Origin: an uncultured Bacteroidota bacterium
GTDB lineage: Bacteria; Bacteroidota; Bacteroidia; Bacteroidales; F082
DNA length: 37,509 nucleotides
Direction: 5' to 3'
NCBI GenBank assembly: GCA_913055825.1
Contig: CAJXKB010000023.1
Location: forward strand, 1-37,509
Below are positions 1 to 7,385 of the stretch, one piece after another (the first letter of the stretch is position 1; every line of letters begins with the position of its first letter). The translations under genes were made by a program, and so were the position numbers. A model generated the notes under the pieces. It did no database searches. It was not told the DNA's origin and was given only the letters and a program-made list of their open reading frames with translations.

Positions 1-1179
1 GATATTACCGAAAAAAAACAAATGCTGGACGAACTGGTTGCTGCCAAAGAAAAAGCCCAGGAAAGCGACCGCTTAAAAACAGCCTTTTTGCAAAATATGT
101 CGCATGAGTTGCGAACGCCTTTAAATGGAATCCTAGGTTTTTCACAATTACTGGAGGATGAAGATACTAATATTCAACAAATCAGGGAATATGCTTCATA
201 TATTGAATCTAGTGGAAACCGACTATTGGGTTTAATCAACAACATTTTGGATGTTTCAAAAATAGAAGCCGGGGTAGTTACAATTCGAAAAAAAACCTTT
301 TCCCTAAACCGGTTGGTAGATGAATTATATAAATATTTCAATATCAGATTTGAAAAAAAAGGTATCGAATTGGAATTAAAAAAGGGCCTCCCCGATGATA
401 AAAGTTTAATCGTTATGGACGAATCACGTTTAAATCAAATCATTATGAACCTGATGGACAATGCGTTTAAGTTTACATCCTCCGGAAAAGTGATGCTGGC
501 TTACGAAATAAAAGAAAATAGCGAGTTGCTGTTTCAAGTAAAAGATACCGGCAGGGGAATTGCCCCGGAATATCAATCTAAGATTTTTGAACGTTTTTAT
601 CAGGTTGATACCTCTTTTTCAAGAGGGTTTGAGGGAGCCGGGCTGGGTCTTCCCATTGCAAAAGGGCTGGTTGAAAATCTCGGTGGCCGCATGTGGCTCG
701 AGTCAGAGGAAGGAAAAGGAAGCGTTTTTTATTTTACCATACCTTATATAAATCAGGAAAAAGAAAAATCAACCGCTATGGGAAATTCTTTGAATCAAAA
801 TAAAAATAAGAATCGTCAAAAGACTATTTTAATTGTAGAAGACGACGAAACCAGCTATTACTTTTTGAAAATATTGCTGAAAAAGAGGAATTATGAAATA
901 CTCTATGCCAATTGTGGTGAAAATGCTGTTGACATTTGCCATTCGCGCCCGGATATTGATTTGGTATTGATGGACATAAAAATGACCGGTATGAGTGGGC
1001 TGGAAGCCACAAAAAAAATAAAAGCCATGCGACCCAAATTGCCGGTTATTGCTCAAACTGCTTATGCTTTCCGTACAGATAAAGAGACCATTCTTAACGC
1101 CGGCTGTGATGATTATATTACAAAACCTATACGCAAAGAAGAATTGCTAAAAAAAATGGATAACTTTTTAAAAGGATAA
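1..1179 (+). CDS. Hybrid sensor histidine kinase/response regulator, 5' end outside window
   Basis: The reading frame is open from base 1. Its first codons read DITEKKQ, the usual end of a PAS/PAC sensor segment, so the N-terminal sensor part lies outside the window. HisKA follows with the phospho-acceptor His in FLQNMSHELRTP (bases about 88-120). The HATPase domain comes next, with an N box (NLMDNAFKF), G1 (DTGRGIAP) and G2 (GAGLGLPIAKG). After a short polar linker, a C-terminal receiver domain starts at about base 820 (TILIVEDDE), with the acceptor Asp in LVLMDIKM and the conserved Lys in ITKPIRKEE. It therefore autophosphorylates and passes phosphate to its own receiver. There is no DNA-binding output domain, so another protein must carry the signal onward. 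The signal sensed cannot be told from this fragment. Confidence 0.93.
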   Translation, partial: DITEKKQMLDELVAAKEKAQESDRLKTAFLQNMSHELRTPLNGILGFSQLLEDEDTNIQQIREYASYIESSGNRLLGLINNILDVSKIEAGVVTIRKKTFSLNRLVDELYKYFNIRFEKKGIELELKKGLPDDKSLIVMDESRLNQIIMNLMDNAFKFTSSGKVMLAYEIKENSELLFQVKDTGRGIAPEYQSKIFERFYQVDTSFSRGFEGAGLGLPIAKGLVENLGGRMWLESEEGKGSVFYFTIPYINQEKEKSTAMGNSLNQNKNKNRQKTILIVEDDETSYYFLKILLKKRNYEILYANCGENAVDICHSRPDIDLVLMDIKMTGMSGLEATKKIKAMRPKLPVIAQTAYAFRTDKETILNAGCDDYITKPIRKEELLKKMDNFLKG

Positions 1180-1225
1180 AAGTATTTTGAAAGAAAGTTA
1201 GAGAAACAACAGGGCCAATTTTTGC

Positions 1226-1233
1226 TACTTTTG
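1226..1233 (+). promoter_or_regulatory. -7 box TACTTTTG for the MntP-like gene
   Basis: Exact match to the Bacteroidota sigma-ABfr -7 consensus TAnnTTTG, in the gap between two genes and 38 nt before the ATG at 1272. No clear -33 element is visible. Confidence 0.6.
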
Positions 1234-1271
1234 CACAAAGTAAAATAATATTTTTTTGACTGGCTACAATC

Positions 1272-1817
1272 ATGAATCTGGCAGTTTCCATCGTTATTTT
1301 TTTCATCCTTTCTTTTCAGGTTATGCCTGTGGCACTGGGAGTTGACGCACAGAAAACCGGCTTGTTCCATCTGATTTCCATTGTGTTATTTCTGGTTGCC
1401 GGTCAGGTGTTGTTGTTTTTGATGGGTGTTTGGCTGGGAAACAGGTTTATGCACCTTATAAGTGGCATACAACGCGGCGTTTTGTTTGTGGGATTTTTTC
1501 TGATTGCAGTCAGGTATTCAATGGAAGCGTTTAAAATAAGGAAAGGCGAACGTACCTATGCCATCGAAAAACCCGCACTTTTCATTTTACCGGCTATTGC
1601 GCAAGCCATGAATACTTTTCTCGCAGGCATACTTTTGTATTTTATTCCGGTCGATTTACTCACCGACCTTATCTATCTTAGTCTTTTTTCCCTGATTTTT
1701 ACGCTCTTATTTGTCTTTATTAAAAATGACAAACTATCCACATCAGCCATTTCACTTTTGTATATGATTGGAGGTGGAATTTTGACCCTGGTTTCCATTT
1801 ATTTTGCTTTTGGATAA
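1272..1817 (+). CDS. Divergent MntP/DUF204-like membrane protein
   Basis: A 181-residue, very hydrophobic protein with about six predicted membrane segments in two similar halves. That is the layout of the MntP manganese exporter family. The first half has LSFQVMPVALGV where MntP proteins have LSMDAFAVS-like sequence. The second half has AQAMNTFLAGI (around residues 110-120) where MntP has ATSIDALAVG-like sequence. The loop segment LGNRFMHLISGIQRGVLFVGFFLIA also matches the family's pattern. The intramembrane Asp residues expected of a metal exporter are replaced (the second by Asn114), so the substrate may not be manganese. It has its own promoter and stands alone. The family call is by eye, and another small transporter family remains possible. 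Confidence 0.45.
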   Translation: MNLAVSIVIFFILSFQVMPVALGVDAQKTGLFHLISIVLFLVAGQVLLFLMGVWLGNRFMHLISGIQRGVLFVGFFLIAVRYSMEAFKIRKGERTYAIEKPALFILPAIAQAMNTFLAGILLYFIPVDLLTDLIYLSLFSLIFTLLFVFIKNDKLSTSAISLLYMIGGGILTLVSIYFAFG

Positions 1818-1851
1818 AATGCTACAAACTCTGTAAAACAAAAATAAAACC

Positions 1852-2310
1852 ATGATTAATCAAGCTGTTATCCGTATAACCAAAGAATTTAAATTTGAGA
1901 TGGCCCACGCACTTAAAGATTACGACGGGCTTTGCAGAAATATTCACGGTCATTCGTATGAACTGAAAGTAACTATTGCCGGACGGCCCGTTACCGATGA
2001 AAAAAGTCCGAAACTGGGCATGGTGATGGATTTTAGTGACTTGAAAAAGATTGTCCGTGAACAAATTGTGGATCGTTACGATCATGCGTTGGTACTCTAC
2101 AACAAAATGCCGTCCACACTGATTGATGAACTCAGAAAGAATTTTGAACGCATCATCATCAAAGATTATAACCCCACCAGCGAGTTGATGGTTCAGGATT
2201 TTGCCCGGTTAATTAAAGAAAAACTCCCTGAACACCTGCAACTAAAACATGTTTTGCTCCGTGAAACCGTAACTTCTTACGCCGAATGGTTTGCTGAGGA
2301 TAATCAATAA
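1852..2310 (+). CDS. queD: 6-carboxy-5,6,7,8-tetrahydropterin synthase (QueD)
   Basis: A 152-residue member of the 6-pyruvoyl-tetrahydropterin synthase family. It converts 7,8-dihydroneopterin triphosphate to 6-carboxytetrahydropterin, an early step in the synthesis of queuosine and other 7-deazaguanines. The three zinc ligands are visible: His19 in EMAHAL and His32/His34 in HGHSYEL. The catalytic Cys28 sits in GLCRNIHGH. The C-terminal part has the expected acidic segment (LLRETVTSYAEW), with the Glu that binds the pterin ring. Length is somewhat above the short E. coli form and normal for Bacteroidota. It follows the MntP-like gene by 34 bases without a clear box of its own. A second queuosine gene, queG, lies at 33295. 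Confidence 0.93.
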   Translation: MINQAVIRITKEFKFEMAHALKDYDGLCRNIHGHSYELKVTIAGRPVTDEKSPKLGMVMDFSDLKKIVREQIVDRYDHALVLYNKMPSTLIDELRKNFERIIIKDYNPTSELMVQDFARLIKEKLPEHLQLKHVLLRETVTSYAEWFAEDNQ

Positions 2311-2332
2311 ATGAAAACAGTTTAACTCCCGG

Positions 2333-2351
2333 CACAAACGAGACGTTTGTG
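2333..2351. repeat. Perfect 8-bp stem, 3-nt loop hairpin after queD
   Basis: CACAAACG, loop AGA, CGTTTGTG. The stem is perfect and sits about 22 nt after the queD stop. No U-run follows, so it is not a classical intrinsic terminator. It may still end the transcript or protect its 3' end. Confidence 0.5.
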
Positions 2352-2367
2352 TAAATAAGTGTTGACA

Positions 2368-2387
2368 ACCATTCACAATTCACCATT
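2368..2387. repeat. ATTCAC(C/A) heptamer repeat, copy 1
   Basis: ACCATTCACAATTCACCATT, two full units of the 7-nt repeat ATTCACM. The same 20-mer occurs again at 36121-36140, where four units stand in tandem. Confidence 0.7.
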
Positions 2388-2445
2388 AATTATTTTTATA
2401 CGTTCTAAATATCGTATATAGATGTGAACATGTTAACAGTAATGC

Positions 2446-2453
2446 TATATTTG
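2446..2453 (+). promoter_or_regulatory. -7 box TATATTTG for the secreted protein at 2471
   Basis: Exact TAnnTTTG match. Its last base is the G of an upstream GTG codon, so transcription should begin after that codon. This argues for the ATG at 2471 as the start. Confidence 0.6.
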
Positions 2454-2470
2454 TGAAAAAAATAACGACC

Positions 2471-3361
2471 ATGAGGAAAAAGATTTCACTGTTATCAATC
2501 CTATTATTTTTAGCGGCTTTGGGATTAGCCGCCCAAACCATTCAGCCTTTTTACAAAATTGGCGAATTTGATAAAGAATTAACTACCGTACAAACGGAAG
2601 TAAACCAGTTATTGACCGGTGCCGGTTTTGAAGTATTAGGGACCTATCATCCCGAAAATAATCCGGCAATGCTGGTCATCGCTTTTTCTAACAGCGATTT
2701 ACAGCAGTTGAGCCTTCAGTTTAAAGACCGTGGTGCCCTGGCCGGCGTATTAAAGGCCGCCATTATTGAAAAGGACGGCAAAAGTACGTTGAGTATTTTA
2801 AACCCGGAATATATGTTTTTGGCCTATTGGGGAAAGCAATTAAACGGACAGGAACAGCAACTAACAGCATTTTCTGATAAAATAGTACAACTATTTTCAA
2901 AAATGGGAAACCCGGTTGCCTTTGGCGGGGAAATGGATAAAGAAGACCTTCCCGGCTATCATTATAAAATTATGATGCCTTATTTTGATGATCCCGATGA
3001 ACTGGCTGATTTTAATTCTTTTGAAGAAGGATTGCGGATTATTCGTGCAAATTTGGCTGCAAAAAAAGGAAATACAAGCAAGGTTTATGAACTTGTGCTC
3101 CCCGAAAAGAAAATTGCTGTTTTTGGTATAGGGCTTATGGATGAAGAAAATGGAGAATCACATTTTCTGCCCATCATCGGCGAAAACCATCTCGCAGCCA
3201 TGCCGTATCAGATTATATTACAAGGGACTAAAGCCACAGCACTACCCGGAAAATACAGGCTGGCACTTTACTGGCCCGAATTAACCATGGGCACATTTAT
3301 GAAAATTATGCATACGCCCCGCTATATTGAAAAAACACTGCAAGGCTTAACGAAAGAATAA
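2471..3361 (+). CDS. Uncharacterised secreted protein (faint DUF302-like resemblance)
   Basis: I do not recognise this 296-residue protein. It starts with a good Sec signal peptide (MRKKISLLSILLFLAALGLAAQT) with likely cleavage after the Ala-rich end. I chose the ATG at 2471 over the in-frame GTG at 2453 because the GTG overlaps the promoter -7 box. The mature part opens with GEFDKELTTVQTEVNQLLTGAGFEVLG-like sequence. That pattern of a helix followed by GFxVLGTYxP faintly recalls DUF302 domains, which share a similar helix-strand start. There are no obvious membrane spans after the signal and no lipobox Cys. A strong hairpin terminator follows it, so it is a single-gene transcription unit. 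Function unknown. Confidence 0.75.
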   Translation: MRKKISLLSILLFLAALGLAAQTIQPFYKIGEFDKELTTVQTEVNQLLTGAGFEVLGTYHPENNPAMLVIAFSNSDLQQLSLQFKDRGALAGVLKAAIIEKDGKSTLSILNPEYMFLAYWGKQLNGQEQQLTAFSDKIVQLFSKMGNPVAFGGEMDKEDLPGYHYKIMMPYFDDPDELADFNSFEEGLRIIRANLAAKKGNTSKVYELVLPEKKIAVFGIGLMDEENGESHFLPIIGENHLAAMPYQIILQGTKATALPGKYRLALYWPELTMGTFMKIMHTPRYIEKTLQGLTKE

Positions 3362-3391
3362 TTATTGATTATCCGGTTTTTTTGATTCCGG

Positions 3392-3425
3392 ATTACAAAA
3401 GGCGGCTGATGCCGCCTTTTGTAAT
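3392..3425 (+). terminator. Strong intrinsic-type terminator hairpin
   Basis: Perfect 15-bp stem (ATTACAAAAGGCGGC / GCCGCCTTTTGTAAT) with a TGAT loop, 31 nt after the stop of the secreted protein. The right arm holds a TTTT run, so it can work in either direction. A smaller inverted repeat (ATCCGG/CCGGAT, 3371-3393) partly overlaps its left arm. Confidence 0.85.
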
Positions 3426-3434
3426 ATTAATACC

Positions 3435-3442
3435 TACATTTG
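3435..3442 (+). promoter_or_regulatory. -7 box TACATTTG for the gene at 3514
   Basis: Exact TAnnTTTG match directly after the terminator hairpin, leaving a leader of roughly 65-70 nt before the ATG at 3514. Confidence 0.6.
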
Positions 3443-3513
3443 TGCGCTGTTATTAAATAAAACGATATTGATAGCAGTAAACTTTTTTCAAGTACTCAAT
3501 AGATAGAAAGTTA

Positions 3514-4104
3514 ATGAAATATCCTGAATTTTTTAAGGAAATAGAACCCATTGTTTTACACGATGATTTGGCCGAATTCCTTGGAAGTACCGAAAACGGA
3601 ATTATTGAAATTTCTTATGCTGAAATAGTAAAAATGGCCGGGCATAGTTGTGCTGTAGTCGGAGGCGCCTACCTGATGGCGTTAAAAGGCCTTAAAGCCC
3701 TTTATGGTAACAATTTACCATGTCGTGGCAATATAAAAGTAGAACTAAAATCTCCTTTGGAAGAAGGAAATACCGGAGTGACGGCCAACGTATTATCCAA
3801 TATTACAGGTGCTACTGCCACTACTGGTTTTGCAGGAATCCAGGGAAAGTTTGTCCGTCGCGGACTTATGTTTTTTGATGTTCCCATGAATGCCACCATC
3901 CGGTTAACACGTTTGGATACAGGCAAAAGTGTGGAGATAAACTATAATCCTGCCAAAGTAGTACAGCCCCGTAATATATTGATGTCGGCTATATCCCCGA
4001 ATGCCTCTGAGGAACAAAAGCAAAGTTTTCCGCACCGCTGGCAGGAAATGGTCAAAACCATCTTCGAACATGCCGACACAGTGGTTGACGTGCATGAGTG
4101 TTAA
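3514..4104 (+). CDS. FmdE-like domain protein, function unknown
   Basis: A 196-residue soluble protein with no signal peptide. The segment MAGHSCAVVGGAYLMALKGL (residues about 41-60) resembles the GHxCPG...GxRA stretch of FmdE family domains, named after formylmethanofuran dehydrogenase subunit E. In those domains the His and Cys bind metal. The Pro usually after the Cys is absent here (SCAVVGG). Further Cys/His residues occur at the C-terminus (DVHEC), which could complete a metal site. The gene is monocistronic, with its own promoter and a terminator upstream. No methanogenesis or molybdenum genes lie nearby, so a role in formylmethanofuran chemistry is not implied. The family call is tentative. 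Confidence 0.5.
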   Translation: MKYPEFFKEIEPIVLHDDLAEFLGSTENGIIEISYAEIVKMAGHSCAVVGGAYLMALKGLKALYGNNLPCRGNIKVELKSPLEEGNTGVTANVLSNITGATATTGFAGIQGKFVRRGLMFFDVPMNATIRLTRLDTGKSVEINYNPAKVVQPRNILMSAISPNASEEQKQSFPHRWQEMVKTIFEHADTVVDVHEC

Positions 4105-4156
4105 CAGAATTTGTTTAATTCTTCTTAATACATAGATTAATAAGGAATCGTTCCTG

Positions 4157-4164
4157 TAAATTTG
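4157..4164 (+). promoter_or_regulatory. -7 box TAAATTTG for the TonB-CTD gene
   Basis: Exact TAnnTTTG match in the intergenic gap, 56 nt before the ATG at 4221. Confidence 0.6.
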
Positions 4165-4220
4165 TTTTTACAAGAATATAAATTGACTATTTTTAACCCT
4201 GAATTAAAAATACTTTATAG

Positions 4221-4874
4221 ATGATAGCAAGAAAAATATTTCTTTTACTCATGATTTCGATGTTTGCAGAAACAGGGCTGTTTGCCCAGCAAACCCAAAC
4301 GGCTGCCGAAAGTCGTGCCGAACAAATCCACACCTTGCTCGATTACCGTTTTCGCGGTGGATTTTACAGCTTTGAGAGCTTGTTAGACAATACAATAAAA
4401 TATCCCGAAGCGGCACGTGCCAAATGTGAAATTGGAACCATGATTGCTGCTTTTAAGGTTGATTGCCAGGGAAATATATCGAATATTCGTATAAAAAATC
4501 CTTTGGGATATGGCCTGAAAGAAGCACTTACAAAGTTTTTACAAGCTACTGCAGGTCACTGGAACGAATGTAAAAATGACCGCTTCACACATTTTATAAT
4601 TCCTATTCAATTTACCATGGAGGGTACCAAAACAGATTCTATCAATCCTGTTATTTCCTATTTAGGAAAAAATCCGGGTTACGCTTGTCCGGATGATAGC
4701 TATTATCTGACCAAAGCCAAAGAAGCCCTTGCAAAAGGAAAAAACAATAGGGCAAGGACATTTTTGGAATTACTTATTAAGCGAAATCCTTTTGAACAAA
4801 GTTATTACGAAATGTTGACAAAAACAGTTGACAAATCGAAGAAATCAAAAAAGAAAAGAAAAAAATCCAAATAA
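4221..4874 (+). CDS. Secreted TonB C-terminal-domain-like protein with basic tail
   Basis: 217 residues. An N-terminal signal peptide (IFLLLMISMFAETGLFAQ) is followed by a region that reads like a TonB C-terminal domain: IKYPEAARAKCEIGTM, then a strand with FKVDCQGNISNIRI, a GYGLKEAL helix and a W-containing end (GHWNE). The domain spans about residues 50-135. Unlike true TonB, it has no retained membrane anchor and no proline-rich spacer. After it come a short helical, TPR-like segment (residues about 160-200) and a very basic tail (KSKKSKKKRKKSK). Periplasmic location is inferred from the signal. It may be an envelope adaptor, and energising a TonB-dependent receptor looks unlikely without an anchor. 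The PAP2 gene follows 12 bases later. Confidence 0.65.
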   Translation: MIARKIFLLLMISMFAETGLFAQQTQTAAESRAEQIHTLLDYRFRGGFYSFESLLDNTIKYPEAARAKCEIGTMIAAFKVDCQGNISNIRIKNPLGYGLKEALTKFLQATAGHWNECKNDRFTHFIIPIQFTMEGTKTDSINPVISYLGKNPGYACPDDSYYLTKAKEALAKGKNNRARTFLELLIKRNPFEQSYYEMLTKTVDKSKKSKKKRKKSK

Positions 4875-4879
4875 TTTTG
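4872..4879 (+). promoter_or_regulatory. -7 box TAATTTTG overlapping a stop codon
   Basis: Exact TAnnTTTG match whose first three bases are the TAA stop of the upstream gene. It ends 7 nt before the PAP2 ATG, so any transcript from it would have almost no leader. Confidence 0.45.
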
Positions 4880-4886
4880 CCTTGCC

Positions 4887-5474
4887 ATGCTGGAATCGCT
4901 GATTCATCTCGATACTCAGGTTCTTTTGTTTATCAACGGACACCATGCTCCTTTTTTTGACAGCCTGATGCTGGCCATTAGCGGCAAACTGCTGTGGTTT
5001 CCACTTTATGCTTATTTATTGTTTTTGATTTTTCGCGAAAATAAGTGGATGGGATTTTATACTTTACTTTTTATAGCACTCACCCTTACCCTTGCCGATC
5101 AAACTTCGGTAAGGGCTTTTAAAAATGTGTTTATGCGTCCCCGCCCCTGTTGGGAGCCTTCGGTAAAAGACCTGCTCCACATGGTAAAATATTGCGGGGG
5201 GAAATATGGCTTTGTGTCTTCGCATGCCGCCAACAGTTTTGCAGTACTGGCTTTTATCAATGGTTTGTTCAAAAATCGACACCGCTGGTTGAATTGGGTC
5301 ATGTGGATTTGGGCGCTTTTAATTATTTACAGCCGGGTATATTTAGGTGTTCACTATCCGGGAGACGTGTTGGGCGGTGCTTTGCTTGGTTATATTTTGG
5401 GGAAATTAACCTTGTGGCTTTATTTTGAAAGCAAAAACCGGATATGGAAAGAAGAAAATTTCAAAGTCAATTAA
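4887..5474 (+). CDS. PAP2-family membrane phosphatase
   Basis: 195 residues with about five to six membrane segments. The three phosphatase motifs of the PAP2/acid phosphatase superfamily are present: K79-x6-R86-P87 (KNVFMRPRP), the Ser-His motif at FVSSHAAN (His113; Ser in place of the usual Gly of PSGH), and S149-R150-x5-H156-x3-D160 (SRVYLGVHYPGD). These enzymes remove phosphate from lipid phosphates such as undecaprenyl pyrophosphate, phosphatidylglycerophosphate or lipid A, with the active site at the outer face of the inner membrane. The substrate cannot be told from the sequence. The 3' end lies only 2 bases from the converging SAM adenosyltransferase gene. Confidence 0.88.
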   Translation: MLESLIHLDTQVLLFINGHHAPFFDSLMLAISGKLLWFPLYAYLLFLIFRENKWMGFYTLLFIALTLTLADQTSVRAFKNVFMRPRPCWEPSVKDLLHMVKYCGGKYGFVSSHAANSFAVLAFINGLFKNRHRWLNWVMWIWALLIIYSRVYLGVHYPGDVLGGALLGYILGKLTLWLYFESKNRIWKEENFKVN

Positions 5475-5476
5475 AA

Positions 5477-6250
5477 TTAAAGAAGACTGATATAAACCGG
5501 ATTAGTTTTTTTTACTCCCAAAAGCGAAGCTGCGTTTCCGCGATTTAAAGCTATCTGTAACAAATTGTTACTCCCGAAAAGGCACAGGAGTTCACCCATC
5601 CCCACATCGCCATAACCTTCACTAATTTGATGGATTTCATATTCTTTAAAACTCAATCTAAAAGCATGTTCACCAATCACTTCTTCAAATAATGATCTGG
5701 GTATATTGGTAATAATGTTTTCGTATGGGTCGATATGGATAACCATGCCACGTATTCCCTCGTGGTTGGAAGTAGGCTCGAAATGTATTTTTCGGACCAT
5801 ATTGGTATAGGGATTTCCCAAACTTTCAATGGTTTCGCCCCGGGCCAGCAGAATGGCTGCTTTCGCAAAGCGGTCGCGAGATGAAAAGGTAAAAGAACCG
5901 TTATCCTGCAAAATGTCCAGTAAAACCATTTTTTCGGGCGGACGTTGAAAAATTAACGAAAAAATTCCATCATCGGCCCCAATAAAATAATGGCTGTCAT
6001 AAAGCGCCACAATATGTGGAGTATCAAGGTTTTCCTCTGTATTAATACCAATAATATGTATGCTTCCTTTTGGAAAATTGGAATAAGCATGACGAAGGAT
6101 ATAGGCTGCCCTCGACGAATCGAAAGGAGGAATTTTATGGGTGATGTCCACAATTACCGCTTCGGGCATCTCTTGCAGGATGCGGCCTTTAACAGCAGCA
6201 GGATAATAGTCGGTATCTCCCCAGTCGCTGGTTAAAGTAATGATGGCCAT
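5477..6250 (-). CDS. SAM hydroxide adenosyltransferase (DUF62 family)
   Basis: 257 residues on the minus strand. The N-terminus ITLTSDWGDTDYYPAAVKGR fits the TDFGxxDxYVGxxKG pattern of the DUF62/SAM chlorinase-fluorinase superfamily. IVDITHKIPPFD, the GADDGIFS segment and a C-terminal NxxG-type region (ENIITNIPRSLF) also match. Members of this type without a halide pocket hydrolyse S-adenosylmethionine to adenosine and methionine using water. The Asp-Arg-His set used by the hydroxide enzymes has to be checked by alignment. The gene is monocistronic and diverges from phoH, with a promoter for each in the 135-bp gap. Confidence 0.88.
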   Translation of the reverse strand: MAIITLTSDWGDTDYYPAAVKGRILQEMPEAVIVDITHKIPPFDSSRAAYILRHAYSNFPKGSIHIIGINTEENLDTPHIVALYDSHYFIGADDGIFSLIFQRPPEKMVLLDILQDNGSFTFSSRDRFAKAAILLARGETIESLGNPYTNMVRKIHFEPTSNHEGIRGMVIHIDPYENIITNIPRSLFEEVIGEHAFRLSFKEYEIHQISEGYGDVGMGELLCLFGSNNLLQIALNRGNAASLLGVKKTNPVYISLL

Positions 6251-6299
6251 ATTGTTATTCCCCTTTTAAAATAAATGACGTTGTAAAAAATTTATATCT

Positions 6300-6307
6300 C
6301 AAAATTA
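6300..6307 (-). promoter_or_regulatory. -7 box TAATTTTG for the SAM adenosyltransferase gene
   Basis: CAAAATTA on the plus strand, an exact TAnnTTTG on the minus strand, 49 nt before the ATG at 6250. It forms half of a divergent promoter pair with the phoH box at 6341. Confidence 0.55.
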
Positions 6308-6340
6308 AACAAATTCAGGCTCTGGCAGGCCTATTTTTAA

Positions 6341-6348
6341 TAATTTTG
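6341..6348 (+). promoter_or_regulatory. -7 box TAATTTTG for phoH
   Basis: Exact TAnnTTTG match, 37 nt before the preferred phoH start at 6386. Confidence 0.6.
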
Positions 6349-6385
6349 ATGCCGGAACTTATTTATTCATTTGCATCACAAATTC

Positions 6386-7333
6386 ATGGGTGAAAGTATC
6401 ATTCAGCTTGACCTCTTAAATCCGGTAGAGTTTTACGGGCCTGCCGACAAATATGTCAACCAAATCAAAGCTATTTTCCCAAAGTTAAAAATTATTGTTC
6501 GTGGCAACCTGATTAAACTTATTGGTGACCAGGAAGAAATGCATGTTTTTGAAAAACGCTTCAATTTGCTTCAGGTTTATTTTGACCGTTTTGGAAAAGT
6601 AACCGAGGAGGTGGTTTTCCAAATTATGGCCCGCGATGAAAAACCCTTTGATCAAAAACCGAATGAACAAGGAGACGTGCTGGTTTATGGCCGTCATGGT
6701 AAATTAATTAAAGCCAAAACACTTAACCAAAAAAAAATGGTGGAAAGTATTGATCAAAACGACATGCTTTTTGCCATCGGCCCTGCCGGGACCGGAAAAA
6801 CATATACAGCCGTTGCCTTGGCGGTTAGGGCATTAAAGAATAAGGAAGTCCGGCGGATAATCCTCACCCGTCCGGCTGTGGAAGCAGGTGAAAGCCTGGG
6901 ATTTTTGCCCGGAGATATGAAAGACAAACTCGACCCTTATTTGCAACCTTTGTATGATGCTCTACGCGATATGTTGCCTACCCAAAAGCTGCTTTCTTAC
7001 CTCGAAGATGAAACCATAGAAATTGCCCCCCTGGCCTATATGCGCGGCCGGACACTGGGCAATGTTTTTGCCATTTTGGATGAAGCCCAAAATGTTTCCG
7101 AAAGCCAGTTGAAAATGTTTCTTACCCGAATGGGAAAAGCCTCCAAATTTATCATTACCGGCGATGTGACCCAGATTGACTTGCCACAACACAAAAGCTC
7201 AGGCTTGTTGCAAGCACAGCATATCCTGAAAAACATAAAAGGAATTGACTTTGTTTATCTTACCGATAAAGATATCATAAGGCATAAACTGGTTACCCGG
7301 ATTGTAAATGCTTATCAAAAAAATAGCAGATAA
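6386..7333 (+). CDS. phoH: PhoH-family ATPase
   Basis: 315 residues from the ATG at 6386. A TTG lies 15 bases upstream in frame, but the ATG gives the usual MGESIIQL-type start. The N-terminal part (to about residue 100) is the small KH-like domain seen in PhoH/YbeZ proteins. The C-terminal PhoH ATPase core has Walker A GPAGTGKT (residues 132-139), PAVEAGESLGFLPGD, and Walker B FAILDEAQN. PhoH/YbeZ proteins bind nucleotide and act with the YbeY RNase in RNA metabolism and ribosome maturation; several are proposed RNA helicases. ybeY is not in the window. From memory, phoH is often directly followed by purC in Bacteroidota, whereas here two accessory genes stand between them. Confidence 0.93.
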   Translation: MGESIIQLDLLNPVEFYGPADKYVNQIKAIFPKLKIIVRGNLIKLIGDQEEMHVFEKRFNLLQVYFDRFGKVTEEVVFQIMARDEKPFDQKPNEQGDVLVYGRHGKLIKAKTLNQKKMVESIDQNDMLFAIGPAGTGKTYTAVALAVRALKNKEVRRIILTRPAVEAGESLGFLPGDMKDKLDPYLQPLYDALRDMLPTQKLLSYLEDETIEIAPLAYMRGRTLGNVFAILDEAQNVSESQLKMFLTRMGKASKFIITGDVTQIDLPQHKSSGLLQAQHILKNIKGIDFVYLTDKDIIRHKLVTRIVNAYQKNSR

Positions 7334-7354
7334 ATTATTCATTAATAAATTAAC

Positions 7355-7362
7355 TATCTTTG
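7355..7362 (+). promoter_or_regulatory. -7 box TATCTTTG for the ATPase/TOPRIM operon
   Basis: Exact TAnnTTTG match 23 nt before the ATG at 7386. It shows that the accessory pair carries its own promoter and supports 7386 over an in-frame ATG at 7308, which lies inside phoH. Confidence 0.65.
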
Positions 7363-7385
7363 TTACACGTTCAAAGATCACCATA

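Noticed and set aside
2453-2470. GTG start six codons before the secreted protein
   Set aside because: It lies in the -7 promoter box, so it would not be in the transcript.
7308-7385. Longer start of the ATPase inside phoH
   Set aside because: The promoter at 7355 and the typical MIDTLIIKNFKS start support 7386.
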